Shown here piece after piece: positions 56,313 through 64,000 of a stretch of DNA of 64,000 bases (the first letter of the stretch is position 1; every line of letters begins with the position of its first letter). The stretch is taken from assembly GCF_900250115.1 (NCBI RefSeq), contig NZ_LT984805.1, positions 504,181 to 568,180 of the forward strand, given 5' to 3'. The translations under genes were made by a program, and so were the position numbers. The notes below the pieces were generated by a model. It saw only the letters and a list, made by a program, of their open reading frames with translations, was not told where the DNA came from and did no database searches. This stretch comes from Cupriavidus taiwanensis (GTDB lineage: Bacteria; Pseudomonadota; Gammaproteobacteria; Burkholderiales; Burkholderiaceae).

Positions 56313-57260
56313 ATGAGCCGTATCAGCGATACCCGTCTACGCACCCGTGAAGCAGCCGCGCGCCTGGTTGCCGCGGGCCGACACCCGCATGAGCTCACCG
56401 TCGACCTGATCTACGCCGAGATTCGCCAGGGCAGCCGCACCACCATCAATGACGAGCTGAAGCTGTGGAAGGACGAGCAGGCGCGCAACGACGCGCTCTC
56501 TGCCGCATTGCCGCCAGCCGTCGCCAACGCCATGCTGTCTGTCTGGGCGTTGGCCGTCGCGCAGGGAGAACAGGTCTTTGCGCAGCGCAGCGGGGAGTTT
56601 GAGGCCGAAGCGGCCGCCGCAACCACGCGCGCCGAATCGCTGCAGGTCGCCAATGCGGGATTGCAGGCGGAAGTACAAACGCTTCGCACTCAGGTTGACG
56701 ACCTGCAGGCGCGGCTCGCCACCGCGCTTGCCGATCACGCCAGGGGCCAGACCCAGCTGGACGCAGCCATCCGCCAGGCCGAAGCAGCCGTGGCTGAGCG
56801 CGATGCCGTGCGCGCGCAATCGGACCAGGCCCTGCACGAAGCGCAGTCCACCCATGCCCGCGAACTGGAAGCTGTGCGGGCTGCCCGCGCCGAACACGAG
56901 GCCGCCCTGCGGGCGGAGGTCGACCAGGCCACCGCCCGGCTCGAAGGCGTGCAGAAGCTCGTCATGCTGCAGACCGACGAAGCGCGCGAAGCCCAGCGTC
57001 GCGCGGAAGCGGCCGTTTCGAAGACCCGGCAACGAAACGAGCAACTTGTGGCCGACGGGCAGCGTCTCTCCGCCGACGCTGCTGAACAGCGGCGGCTGGC
57101 CGAACGGCATGAAAAACAGCTCGCCGGTGTCATGGAAGAAACGCGCGAACTGCGGCGCGAGCGCGATTCCCTGACCCAGCAGGTAGCCCTGTTGCAGGGC
57201 CAGCTCAAGGGCCGCGACGAATCCGCGCCAGCGCGTACAGCCAGACGTCGCGCCAGTTGA
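56313..57260 (+). CDS. KfrA/TnpT-like coiled-coil DNA-binding protein, module B
   Basis: 315 aa from ATG 56313; an upstream ATG at 56265 is possible. The KfrA-type N-terminal domain (TREAARLVAAGRHPHELTV-like, then IYAEIRQGSRTTINDELKLWK) is followed by a long Ala/Glu/Arg coiled coil to residue ~300 and a basic tail (PARTARRRAS). It is divergent from recombinase B and upstream of the transposase, and probably acts as accessory factor and autoregulator of cointegrate resolution. Confidence 0.82.
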   Translation: MSRISDTRLRTREAAARLVAAGRHPHELTVDLIYAEIRQGSRTTINDELKLWKDEQARNDALSAALPPAVANAMLSVWALAVAQGEQVFAQRSGEFEAEAAAATTRAESLQVANAGLQAEVQTLRTQVDDLQARLATALADHARGQTQLDAAIRQAEAAVAERDAVRAQSDQALHEAQSTHARELEAVRAARAEHEAALRAEVDQATARLEGVQKLVMLQTDEAREAQRRAEAAVSKTRQRNEQLVADGQRLSADAAEQRRLAERHEKQLAGVMEETRELRRERDSLTQQVALLQGQLKGRDESAPARTARRRAS

Positions 57261-57398
57261 GCCAAACAGCGAACAACGGCTTTCGGAGTACCGCGGAGTG
57301 CCTCAGCGCCCGCGCTACAATCGGGCCTTCGGTCCTCGCCTGGCGGCGCTGGACCGATGCAGTGCCATGAGCAACCGCCCGACAGGAAACCGAGCCTC

Positions 57399-57833
57399 AT
57401 GAACACGAACGAACCGCAAACACCGGCCTGGCAGCCGATCGCTGCGCTGCCGGTCATTCTTGATCTCGCCGGCGCGCAGATTGAAGAGGTACAGGCTACC
57501 TTCGACGCTCTGACCCGGTGCCGGTCGCGACCCCATGTGCTTGACGACGCCACCCTGGCCCGGACGCGCCAGGTCTACGGCGAGCAACGGGATTTTCTGC
57601 CGATCCAGCGCGAGCAGGTTACACGGTGGCGATCCGGGCCGCTCACACCGCAGGAGCGCGAAGAACTTGCTCATCTGAGCGCGCGGATCGAGCGGCTGGC
57701 GGCGCTGCTCGACGATATTCTCGCGCTGACAGACGAGCTGTCGCACGGCACGATCGACCGGATCCTGGGCATGAGCGATGCGGACCTTGCCGCTGCGGTG
57801 TTATCGGGCTCGCTCAGATTGCCGCAACGCTGA
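57399..57833 (+). CDS. Small helical protein upstream of Tn3 transposase
   Basis: 144 aa from ATG 57399 (MNTNEPQTPAWQPIAALPVILDLAG). Mostly helical (EEVQATFDALTRCRSRPHVL, LSARIERLAALLDDILALTDEL), without membrane segments. It ends 51 nt before the transposase start. No known domain recognised; its position suggests a transposition accessory or regulator specific to this Tn3 branch. Confidence 0.7.
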   Translation: MNTNEPQTPAWQPIAALPVILDLAGAQIEEVQATFDALTRCRSRPHVLDDATLARTRQVYGEQRDFLPIQREQVTRWRSGPLTPQEREELAHLSARIERLAALLDDILALTDELSHGTIDRILGMSDADLAAAVLSGSLRLPQR

Positions 57834-57884
57834 CACGCGGAAAATGCTGCAACGGTACCGGCTGGCTCGATTCGCGCGGCACCT

Positions 57885-60866
57885 ATGAACCAGATTTCCG
57901 AAACCGCGTACCCGTTACTGCCAGCGGAGATTGCGGCAGACGAGTTGCGGGCAGTCTTCACGCCCAGCGCCGCCGAAATCCGCTTCGTGTACGGCCAGTT
58001 CCGGCAGGCGCCAACACGCGTGCTGATTCTGACGCAGCTCAAACTGCTCCAGCGTCTGGGATACATGCCGCCAATGTCAGACGTGCCGCCCGAAATCGTC
58101 GACCATATTTGCTCGGTGCTCAAGGTCCGATCGCCGCCCCGCGCAACGATCAAGCGCTATGACAGGTCGGGCAGCAAGTCTCGGCACCAGAAGGTACTGC
58201 GCGAATTTGTCGGCATCCGCGTTGTTGACGCGCTGACCCATGAATGGCTTGCTGTCGTGGCGGACATCGCCGCGCGCACGAAGGCAGAGTTGCCGGACAT
58301 CGTCAACGTGCTGCTTGAGGAACTCATCAGGCAGCGCTACGAACTGCCGCCGCTGGCCACACTCTCGCGCATTGCTGCTTCCGCCCGCAGCCGGCTTCAC
58401 GAGGCCATCTACCAGGCCTACTCGGAGGCGCTGGACGAGCCGCTCAGAGCCCGCCTCGACGCTCTCTTCATCAACCGGGCGGGACGCACGCCCTGGGACG
58501 AACTGAAGCGGGAACCAAAACGGCCAAGGCCGCGCGAGGTGGCAAGCTTCCTCAAGCACATCCAGGCCATAACCGAGTTGGCCGACGGCTTGCCGCCCCC
58601 GCCGGACATTCTTTCAGTCCCCAAGCGCATGCAGCTCGTCCTGGAAGCACGAGCCCTCGACATCCATGAGATGCGCGTGCTCAAGCCGGCGAAGCGCTAC
58701 ACGCTTGCCGTGCTGTTCATCCTCGCGCAGCTGCAGAAGGCACTTGATGACGTCGCGGAAATCTTCATCAAGACGGTCCGCAACCTGGAAGGCACGGCGG
58801 ATCTGCGCATGAAACAGTATCGGCTCGCACACGCTGACGAACTCGAATCGCTTGTCAGTCAGTTTCGCGATGTGCTCCACATCCTGCAAGACGATGAGGC
58901 TCCAGCCGCCGAGCGCATCGCGCGCATGAGGGCATCCCTCAATGACGATCCCAGCAGTGCCCTGAACCGATGCAACGAGCACATCGCATATACCGGCAAT
59001 CACGCCATCCCGTTTTTGCTGGCCCCATACAGGAATCTGCGGTCGCTGCTGTTCCAATTCCTCGACATCCTGTCGCTGCGCTCTAGCTCGCAGGACGATA
59101 CCCTGCTCGACGCGCTCGCTTGGATCCAGCCATACCGGGCGTCACGTCGCGAATACCTGCTGCTGGGCGACGCGGACCTCGCCGAGCTGCCGCTCGACTG
59201 GATCCCGGAAAAGTGGGAGAAATTTGTCTTCCCGGACGGGCGGTCCGCTCGACTGCTGCACCGGAAATATTTCGAGTTGTGCGTGTTCAGCCAGCTCAGA
59301 CGTGAACTGAACTCCGGCGACGTTTATGTCGAGCACAGCGACCAGTATGACGATCCCCGTGAACACCAGATATCGTGGGAGGAGTTCCGCGAGGAACTGC
59401 CGCGCTATGCCGAATTCGTCGACTTCCCGGTCGATGGCCGGGCCTTCGTCCAGCAACTGAAGGACAAACTCAGCGCATTGGCAGACGAGGTCGACGCTAC
59501 CTTTCCGGAGAACGACTACGTCGAGATTGGCGACCAGGGTCTGATTCTCCACAAGCTCGAGAAGAAGCCCGACCCGCCAAACAAGATGTTGATCGACCAG
59601 GCCATCACGGCGTCGATGCGGCCGGTGAGCATCCTTGACATCCTGACCGAAACCGAACAGTGGCTCGATTTACACCGACTGTTTGGCCCATTATCCGGCT
59701 TCGAGGCAAAGATCGACGAGCCGCGCAAACGCTTCATCACAACGCTGTTCTGCTATGGGTGTAACCTCGGACCGGCACAGACCGCGCGCTCGGTAAAGAA
59801 CCTCAGCCGCAAGCAGCTTGCCTGGCTGAATCTGCGCCACGTGACCGAGGAGCGCCTGGACAAGGCCATCGTCAGGGTCATCAACGCATACAACCAGTTT
59901 GCGCTGCCGAAGTTCTGGGGCTCCGGCAGCCGGGTTTCGGCCGACGGCACGAAATGGAATCTCTATGAGCAGAATCTGCTATCCGAATATCACATCCGGT
60001 ACGGCGGCTATGGCGGTATCGGCTACTACCACGTGTCGGACAAGTACATCGCGCTGTTCAGCCACTTCATCCCGTGCGGCGTGCATGAAGCCGTCTACAT
60101 CCTCGACGGGCTGATCAAGAATACCTCCGATGTGCAGCCGGACACGGTTCACGGCGATACGCAGGCGCAGAGCGCGCCGGTCTTCGCACTCGCACACCTG
60201 CTCGGCATCAAGCTGATGCCCCGCATTCGCGACATCAAGGAGCTGCGCTTCTACAAGGCGGACCGGCGCCGTCGCTACAGGAACATCGAGCCACTGTTCC
60301 GCGGCAACGTCGACTGGGCCCTGATCGAAAGGCATTTTCCGGACATGCTGCGCGTTGCCATCTCGATCAAGGCCGGCCGTATGACGCCATCGACGATCCT
60401 GCGCCGCCTCGGCTCCGAGAGTGTCAAGAACAAGCTGTATTTCGCGTTCCGCGAGCTCGGCCGGGTGATCCGCACCCTGTTCCTGCTGCGCTATATCAAC
60501 GACCCGGAAATGCGCCGGACGATCCATGCCGCGACGAACAAGAGCGAGCAGTTCAACGATTTCGCGAAATGGCTGATGTCCGGCGGCGACGTCATCGCGG
60601 AAAACGTCCGGCACGAGCAGCGCAAAGTCATCAAGTACAACCAACTCGTCGCGAACATGGTCATCCTCTACAACGTGCAGTGGATGTCGCGCAAACTGAA
60701 GGAGCTGCAAGTGAAGGGCCATCCCGTCGACGCCGAGGTGCTCCAGGCGCTGTCGCCTTACCGGAAGGACCACATCAACCGGCTCGGGTCCTATTTGGTG
60801 GATCTCCAGCGGAAGGTGCCGCCGCTCGATACGTCGATCGATTTCGTTTTCGGATCGGCGGCGTAG
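57885..60866 (+). CDS. tnpA: Tn3-family transposase TnpA
   Basis: 993 aa, full length for the family. The N-terminal DUF4158 part (EIRFVYGQFRQAPTRVLILTQLKLLQRLG) binds the inverted repeats. The DDE core has Asp in SADGTKWNLYEQN, Asp in DTVHGDTQAQSAPVFALAHLLG and Glu in TNKSEQFNDFAKWL. GRMTPSTILRRLGS and YNQLVANMVILYN are usual for the C-terminal part. It catalyses replicative transposition giving cointegrates that the recombinase/coiled-coil pair would resolve. The frame is intact. Confidence 0.96.
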   Translation: MNQISETAYPLLPAEIAADELRAVFTPSAAEIRFVYGQFRQAPTRVLILTQLKLLQRLGYMPPMSDVPPEIVDHICSVLKVRSPPRATIKRYDRSGSKSRHQKVLREFVGIRVVDALTHEWLAVVADIAARTKAELPDIVNVLLEELIRQRYELPPLATLSRIAASARSRLHEAIYQAYSEALDEPLRARLDALFINRAGRTPWDELKREPKRPRPREVASFLKHIQAITELADGLPPPPDILSVPKRMQLVLEARALDIHEMRVLKPAKRYTLAVLFILAQLQKALDDVAEIFIKTVRNLEGTADLRMKQYRLAHADELESLVSQFRDVLHILQDDEAPAAERIARMRASLNDDPSSALNRCNEHIAYTGNHAIPFLLAPYRNLRSLLFQFLDILSLRSSSQDDTLLDALAWIQPYRASRREYLLLGDADLAELPLDWIPEKWEKFVFPDGRSARLLHRKYFELCVFSQLRRELNSGDVYVEHSDQYDDPREHQISWEEFREELPRYAEFVDFPVDGRAFVQQLKDKLSALADEVDATFPENDYVEIGDQGLILHKLEKKPDPPNKMLIDQAITASMRPVSILDILTETEQWLDLHRLFGPLSGFEAKIDEPRKRFITTLFCYGCNLGPAQTARSVKNLSRKQLAWLNLRHVTEERLDKAIVRVINAYNQFALPKFWGSGSRVSADGTKWNLYEQNLLSEYHIRYGGYGGIGYYHVSDKYIALFSHFIPCGVHEAVYILDGLIKNTSDVQPDTVHGDTQAQSAPVFALAHLLGIKLMPRIRDIKELRFYKADRRRRYRNIEPLFRGNVDWALIERHFPDMLRVAISIKAGRMTPSTILRRLGSESVKNKLYFAFRELGRVIRTLFLLRYINDPEMRRTIHAATNKSEQFNDFAKWLMSGGDVIAENVRHEQRKVIKYNQLVANMVILYNVQWMSRKLKELQVKGHPVDAEVLQALSPYRKDHINRLGSYLVDLQRKVPPLDTSIDFVFGSAA

Positions 60867-61023
60867 TGGGAGGTTGGCAAGAATGCCCGCGACTTCCGCG
60901 AGCGCGGCGCGCCATCGTCGTGCGAGACAGCGCCATCGACGCATGTCGAAGGCTTACCCGTCGTGACCCGCTCCTGCAAGCGGGCAACTGACGCAGACTC
61001 TTGGAAAACCACCGACCTGAACA

Positions 61024-61323
61024 CCGTGACGAATCGGCTCGACCTCTTCGAACACAGCCGCGACGTCATGCTACGCAATGACGTGCTGGCGGCGCTTGAG
61101 CAACGCGACCACCGGCGGACGTGAGGCGCCGCTTCGGCTGACCTCGGAATATCCGATCGACGCGCTCGCGCCGACCATCGAGATACTGGTCGACATGCCC
61201 TCGCTCATGCTCGACATGCTGAGCCTGGAACGCGAAGGCCGGCAGCATGAACTCCTCGAACGACGAAAGACCTTCCGCGACCTGCACCCGGGGCTCTTCA
61301 GTGCCTACATCCGTATGCGATAG
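61024..61323 (+). pseudogene. Degraded hypothetical gene near the right end
   Basis: From a GTG at 61024 the frame gives VTNRLDLFEHSRDVMLRNDV and LAALEQRD, then shifts near 61115. The next frame continues EAPLRLTSEYPIDALAPTIEILVDM and ends at 61321-61323. Together they look like one small helical protein with a one-base lesion. Family not recognised. It lies between tnpA and the right inverted repeat. Confidence 0.4.
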
Positions 61324-61400
61324 CGGCAGTCACGCCAAGTGTTGCCCACACAACCGTGGCTGGCTCGACGCAGAGACATTTTTTCTTTACGGATCAGATA

Positions 61401-61446
61401 GTTAAGCCAACTTTGGCGAAAATTTCACGAATCCCGGCCGACCCTC
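61401..61446 (-). repeat. Tn3 unit right inverted repeat
   Basis: 46 bp, reverse complement reading GAGGGTCGGCCGGGATTCGT... to GGCTTAAC, 42/46 identical to the left repeat. It marks the right boundary of the transposon; beyond it lies czc-type metal-resistance DNA. Confidence 0.85.
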
Positions 61447-61595
61447 GTATACCATCACCATCCTCGTGGTCACTGAACCCCCACGGTCGTTCATTGCTGC
61501 CCGTCGGACCAAATCAAACCACGTTTAGCCGTGTGGCATCCCCAGTCGGAAGCGGTCCCGGGCACCGACTTCCGGTCAATGCATGTGTGTCTGCG

Positions 61596-61778
61596 TCAAC
61601 CACGACGCCTTGGACCGCTCTGACCTTTGGGCCGTGCTTTTGACTTTTTCTTTGACTTTGTCATCGGCCCATGACGCCAACGAAGAAAGGCGGCAAAGGC
61701 GCCGAATAGCAATAGCAGCCCGACCGTCAAGACACCGATGGTGACCGCTACCTCATTGGAAACGTGATTGTGGTTCAT
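61596..61778 (-). CDS. Small single-span membrane protein downstream of czcA
   Basis: 60 aa: His-containing start MNHNHVSNEV, one hydrophobic segment (AVTIGVLTVGLLLLFGAFAAFL), then a strongly basic cytoplasmic tail (KSKKKSKARPKGQSGPRRRG). Same direction as czcA, about 260 bp after its stop. It may be a small accessory of the metal-efflux operon, but I do not recognise it. Confidence 0.5.
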   Translation of the reverse strand: MNHNHVSNEVAVTIGVLTVGLLLLFGAFAAFLRWRHGPMTKSKKKSKARPKGQSGPRRRG

Positions 61779-61864
61779 GGGACGCTATTCCCCTTGCGAA
61801 GCGGCAAAACGCACAGGTCGACCCTCAATCCAAGACGCTTCCGAGGGCCATTTCGCGAAGCAAC

Positions 61865-61904
61865 TCGCCTTTTGATCCGTATAACGCTTTAAATCAAAAG
61901 GCGA
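61865..61904. terminator. Inverted repeat between czcA and the small gene
   Basis: 12-bp perfect arms TCGCCTTTTGAT (61865-61876) and ATCAAAAGGCGA (61893-61904) with a 16-nt loop. It could be a terminator or processing hairpin. Confidence 0.45.
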
Positions 61905-61993
61905 TCGGCGTCACCATTGCTCCGTGCCCGCCTCAGCGCACCCCGGTGAACCCGTGGTGGTGGAAGGTTGGGCGCGCGTGACAGAATATTCTG

Positions 61994-62023
61994 AAGCCGG
62001 GCCCGGATGCCGGAACCCGGCTT
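61994..62023 (-). terminator. GC-rich hairpin after czcA
   Basis: Arms AAGCCGGG (61994-62001) and CCCGGCTT (62016-62023), starting 14 nt after the czcA stop on the minus strand, followed by the palindrome CAGAATATTCTG (61982-61993). No U-tract is present, so termination strength is uncertain. Confidence 0.45.
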
Positions 62024-62036
62024 AGTCACGGCCAGA

Positions 62037-64000
62037 TCAGGCCGGCTGTCTGCCAGGCACTTCGACCACGGCCGCCTCCTCTTCATCGCGGCGATGGACA
62101 TAGCGATAGAGGGCCGGCAGGACCAGCAGGGTCAGTGCCGTGGAAGACAGGATGCCGCCGATCACCACGGTGGCCAGCGGCCGCTGCACCTCCGCCCCCG
62201 TTCCCGTCGCGATTGCCATGGGCACGAAGCCCAGCGAAGCTACCAGCGCCGTCATCAGCACCGGGCGCAGGCGCGTGATGGCACCGACCCGCACCGCCTC
62301 GTCCAGCTCCCGGCCTTCCTCGCGCAGCGTGCGGATGAAGGAGAGCATCACCAGGCCATTGAGCACCGCCACGCCGGACAGGGCGATGAAGCCCACTGCC
62401 GCCGAGATAGATAGCGGAATCCCGCGCAGCCATAGCGACAGGATGCCGCCGGTCAGCGCGAACGGAATGCCCGTGAAGACGAGCAGGCCGTCCTTGAGAT
62501 TGCCGAACATCGTAAACAGCAGCAGGAAGACCAGCAGCAGCGCGACCGGCACCACGACCTTCAGCCGCGACGTGGCGGACTGAAGTTGCTCGAAGGTGCC
62601 ACCCCACGTGGTCCAGTAGCCGGCAGGGATCTGCACCTGCGATGCGATCTTGTCTTCCGCCTCGGCGACGAAAGAGCCGATATCACGTCCGCGTACGTTG
62701 GCGCTGATCACCACACGCCGCTTGCCGTTCTCGCGACTGATCTGGTTCGGACCCGGTGCCATGTCAAAGCTTGCCAGCTCGCCGAGTGGCACGTAAGAAG
62801 TGGCCTGCGAGGCGACCTCCTTGGGCAACGGCACCGGCAGGCGCTTGAGTGCCTCGATGTCCTGCCGCACCTCGTCTGGCAGCCGGACCAGGATATCGAA
62901 GCGGCGGTCCCCTTCGAACAGCAGTCCGGCTTCCCGGCCGCCGATGGCGGTGGAGATCGTCTCCTGCACTTCCGACAGGCTGATGCCATAGCGCGATACC
63001 TTCTGGCGGTCGATGTTGATGGTCAGCATCGGCAGGCCGGTAGTCTGCTCCACCTTGACCGATTCGGCGCCGGCCACGCCCTGCAGGGCCTTGGCGATGC
63101 CGGCTGCGGCCTTGTTCAACTGGTCCATGTCGTCGCCGAACAGCTTGACGGCCACGTCGCTGCGCACGCCGGAAAGCAGCTCGTTGAATCGCATCTGGAT
63201 CGGCTGGGTGAACTCATAGTTGTTGCCCGGCACCTTGCTCACGATCTCCTGGATGGCGGCGAGCACCTCGGCCTGGCTGCGGCGCGGGCTCGGCCACTGG
63301 TCGGCCGGCTTGAGCATGACAAAGGTATCCGCGACGTTGGGCGGCATGGGATCGGTGGCAATCTCGGCCGTGCCGATCTTGGCGAAGACGCGCTCCACCT
63401 CGGGTACCTTCCGGATGTGCTTTTCCAGCTCGCCCTGCATTGCAACCGCCTGGCTCAGGCTGGTGCCGGGGATGCGCAGGGCATGCACGGCGATATCGCC
63501 CTCGTTGAGGTTCGGGATGAACTCCGTGCCAAGCCGGCTGGCCACGGCTACGGAGAACAGGACCAGGACCGCGGCGAAGACGGCGACGATCGACGTATTG
63601 CGCAGCGCGGCGTCCAGGGCCGGCTCATATTTCTTCCTGGCCCACGCCATCAGCCGGTTCTCCTTCTCGGAGATCCGGTCGCCCATGAAGAGCGCCACGG
63701 CCGCGGGAATGAAGGTGACCGACAGGATCATCGCTCCCAACAATGCCAGCACCACCGTGAAGGCCATCGGGTGGAACATCTTGCCTTCCACGCCGCTGAG
63801 CGCAAAGATGGGCAGGTACACGATCATGATGATCAGCTGACCGAAGATCAGGGCCCGGCGGGCTTCCTTCGATGCATTGAACACTTCGTGGAAACGTTCG
63901 GTCCGGGTCAGCGGCCTGCCATGCAGGGACTGGGCATGCGCCAGGCGCCGCACGCAGTTCTCGACGATGACGACGGCGCCGTCGACGATGATGCCGAAAT
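62037..64000 (-). CDS. czcA: CzcA-type heavy-metal RND efflux pump, 3' part
   Basis: About 654 C-terminal residues; the gene enters from the right edge. Visible: FGIIVDGAVVIVENCVRRLAHA (TM4 region with the proton-relay Asp/Glu motif of HME pumps), IYLPIFALSGVEGKMFHPMAF-like TM segments, periplasmic porter domain (RLGTEFIPNLNEGDIAVHALRIPGTSLSQ, GLPMLTINIDRQKVSRYGIS) and the C-terminal TM8-12 block ending EVPGRQPA. It matches CzcA of Cupriavidus closely. It pumps Co2+, Zn2+ or Cd2+ from periplasm or cytoplasm with CzcB/CzcC. It is outside the Tn3 unit. Confidence 0.93.
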   Translation of the reverse strand, partial: FGIIVDGAVVIVENCVRRLAHAQSLHGRPLTRTERFHEVFNASKEARRALIFGQLIIMIVYLPIFALSGVEGKMFHPMAFTVVLALLGAMILSVTFIPAAVALFMGDRISEKENRLMAWARKKYEPALDAALRNTSIVAVFAAVLVLFSVAVASRLGTEFIPNLNEGDIAVHALRIPGTSLSQAVAMQGELEKHIRKVPEVERVFAKIGTAEIATDPMPPNVADTFVMLKPADQWPSPRRSQAEVLAAIQEIVSKVPGNNYEFTQPIQMRFNELLSGVRSDVAVKLFGDDMDQLNKAAAGIAKALQGVAGAESVKVEQTTGLPMLTINIDRQKVSRYGISLSEVQETISTAIGGREAGLLFEGDRRFDILVRLPDEVRQDIEALKRLPVPLPKEVASQATSYVPLGELASFDMAPGPNQISRENGKRRVVISANVRGRDIGSFVAEAEDKIASQVQIPAGYWTTWGGTFEQLQSATSRLKVVVPVALLLVFLLLFTMFGNLKDGLLVFTGIPFALTGGILSLWLRGIPLSISAAVGFIALSGVAVLNGLVMLSFIRTLREEGRELDEAVRVGAITRLRPVLMTALVASLGFVPMAIATGTGAEVQRPLATVVIGGILSSTALTLLVLPALYRYVHRRDEEEAAVVEVPGRQPA

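Larger units (their letters stand above)
48601..61446 (+). mobile_element. 12.8-kb Tn3-family transposon (module B plus transport cargo)
   Basis: Bounded by 46-bp inverted repeats: 48601-48646 and the reverse complement of 61401-61446, 42 of 46 identical, both starting GAGGGTCGGCCGG. Inside, from left: mgtC, ABC ATPase, double permease and porin (minus strand), recombinase (minus), coiled-coil gene, small ORF and Tn3 transposase (plus). The flanking 5-mers differ (GTCAG and GTATA), so no clean target duplication remains. Confidence 0.82.

Noticed and set aside
59979..60944. 321-aa minus-strand frame opposite the Tn3 transposase
   Set aside because: Shadow of tnpA; no start signal and no family resemblance.

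Overview
The window looks like an accessory, probably megaplasmid-borne, segment from a Burkholderiaceae bacterium close to Cupriavidus/Ralstonia. Three things point there: a decayed membrane-bound [NiFe]-hydrogenase small-subunit gene very like hoxK of Ralstonia eutropha, a CzcA-type heavy-metal RND pump, and a phasin, together with IS21, IS66, IS5, IS4, IS3, ISL3, Tn3 and RIT-type mobile elements. About two thirds of the DNA is mobile or broken. I see no rRNA, tRNA, CRISPR array or replication origin.

Layout. 1-7.0 kb: an IS21 end, hoxK/hoxG remnants, an Lrp/AsnC regulator, a small unidentified gene and a decayed IS66. 7.0-11 kb: a serine hydrolase pseudogene cut by IS66 and IS5, then an IS4 remnant. 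11.5-17 kb: a lower-GC co-directional cluster (sulfotransferase-MFS fusion, condensation/PapA-like acyltransferase, GMC oxidoreductase, start of a class III aminotransferase) cut by IS5 and IS4 DNA. It looks like the front half of an uncharacterised specialised-metabolite pathway. 17-31.9 kb: an IS scrapyard holding a phasin and a cold-shock gene. 31.9-33.2 kb: an AT-rich island with an orphan 115-aa protein and a 51-aa secreted Cys-rich peptide. 33.3-38.5 kb: more IS elements and a second, partial, inverted copy of the lrp 5' region. 38.5-41.2 kb: a truncated RIT (recombinase-in-trio) element. 41.2-45.2 kb: an IS21 fragment, an HTH gene, a nucleotidyltransferase fragment and a Fic protein.

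45.4-61.4 kb holds two related Tn3-type resolution modules, each with a tyrosine recombinase divergent from a KfrA/TnpT-like coiled-coil gene and a 9-6-9 bp inverted-repeat site between them. Module A also carries a PIN/Phd toxin-antitoxin pair. Module B belongs to a 12.8-kb Tn3-family transposon (46-bp inverted repeats at 48601-48646 and 61401-61446) that carries a full-length transposase plus MgtC, an ABC ATPase, a double permease and a porin, probably an uptake cassette. Its left end lies inside the coiled-coil gene of module A. The right edge of the window is the 3' part of czcA.

Genes likely to work together are the 11.5-17 kb pathway (now broken), the MgtC-ABC-porin cassette, and the transposase/recombinase/accessory set of the Tn3 unit. 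Most other genes are IS transposases or debris.
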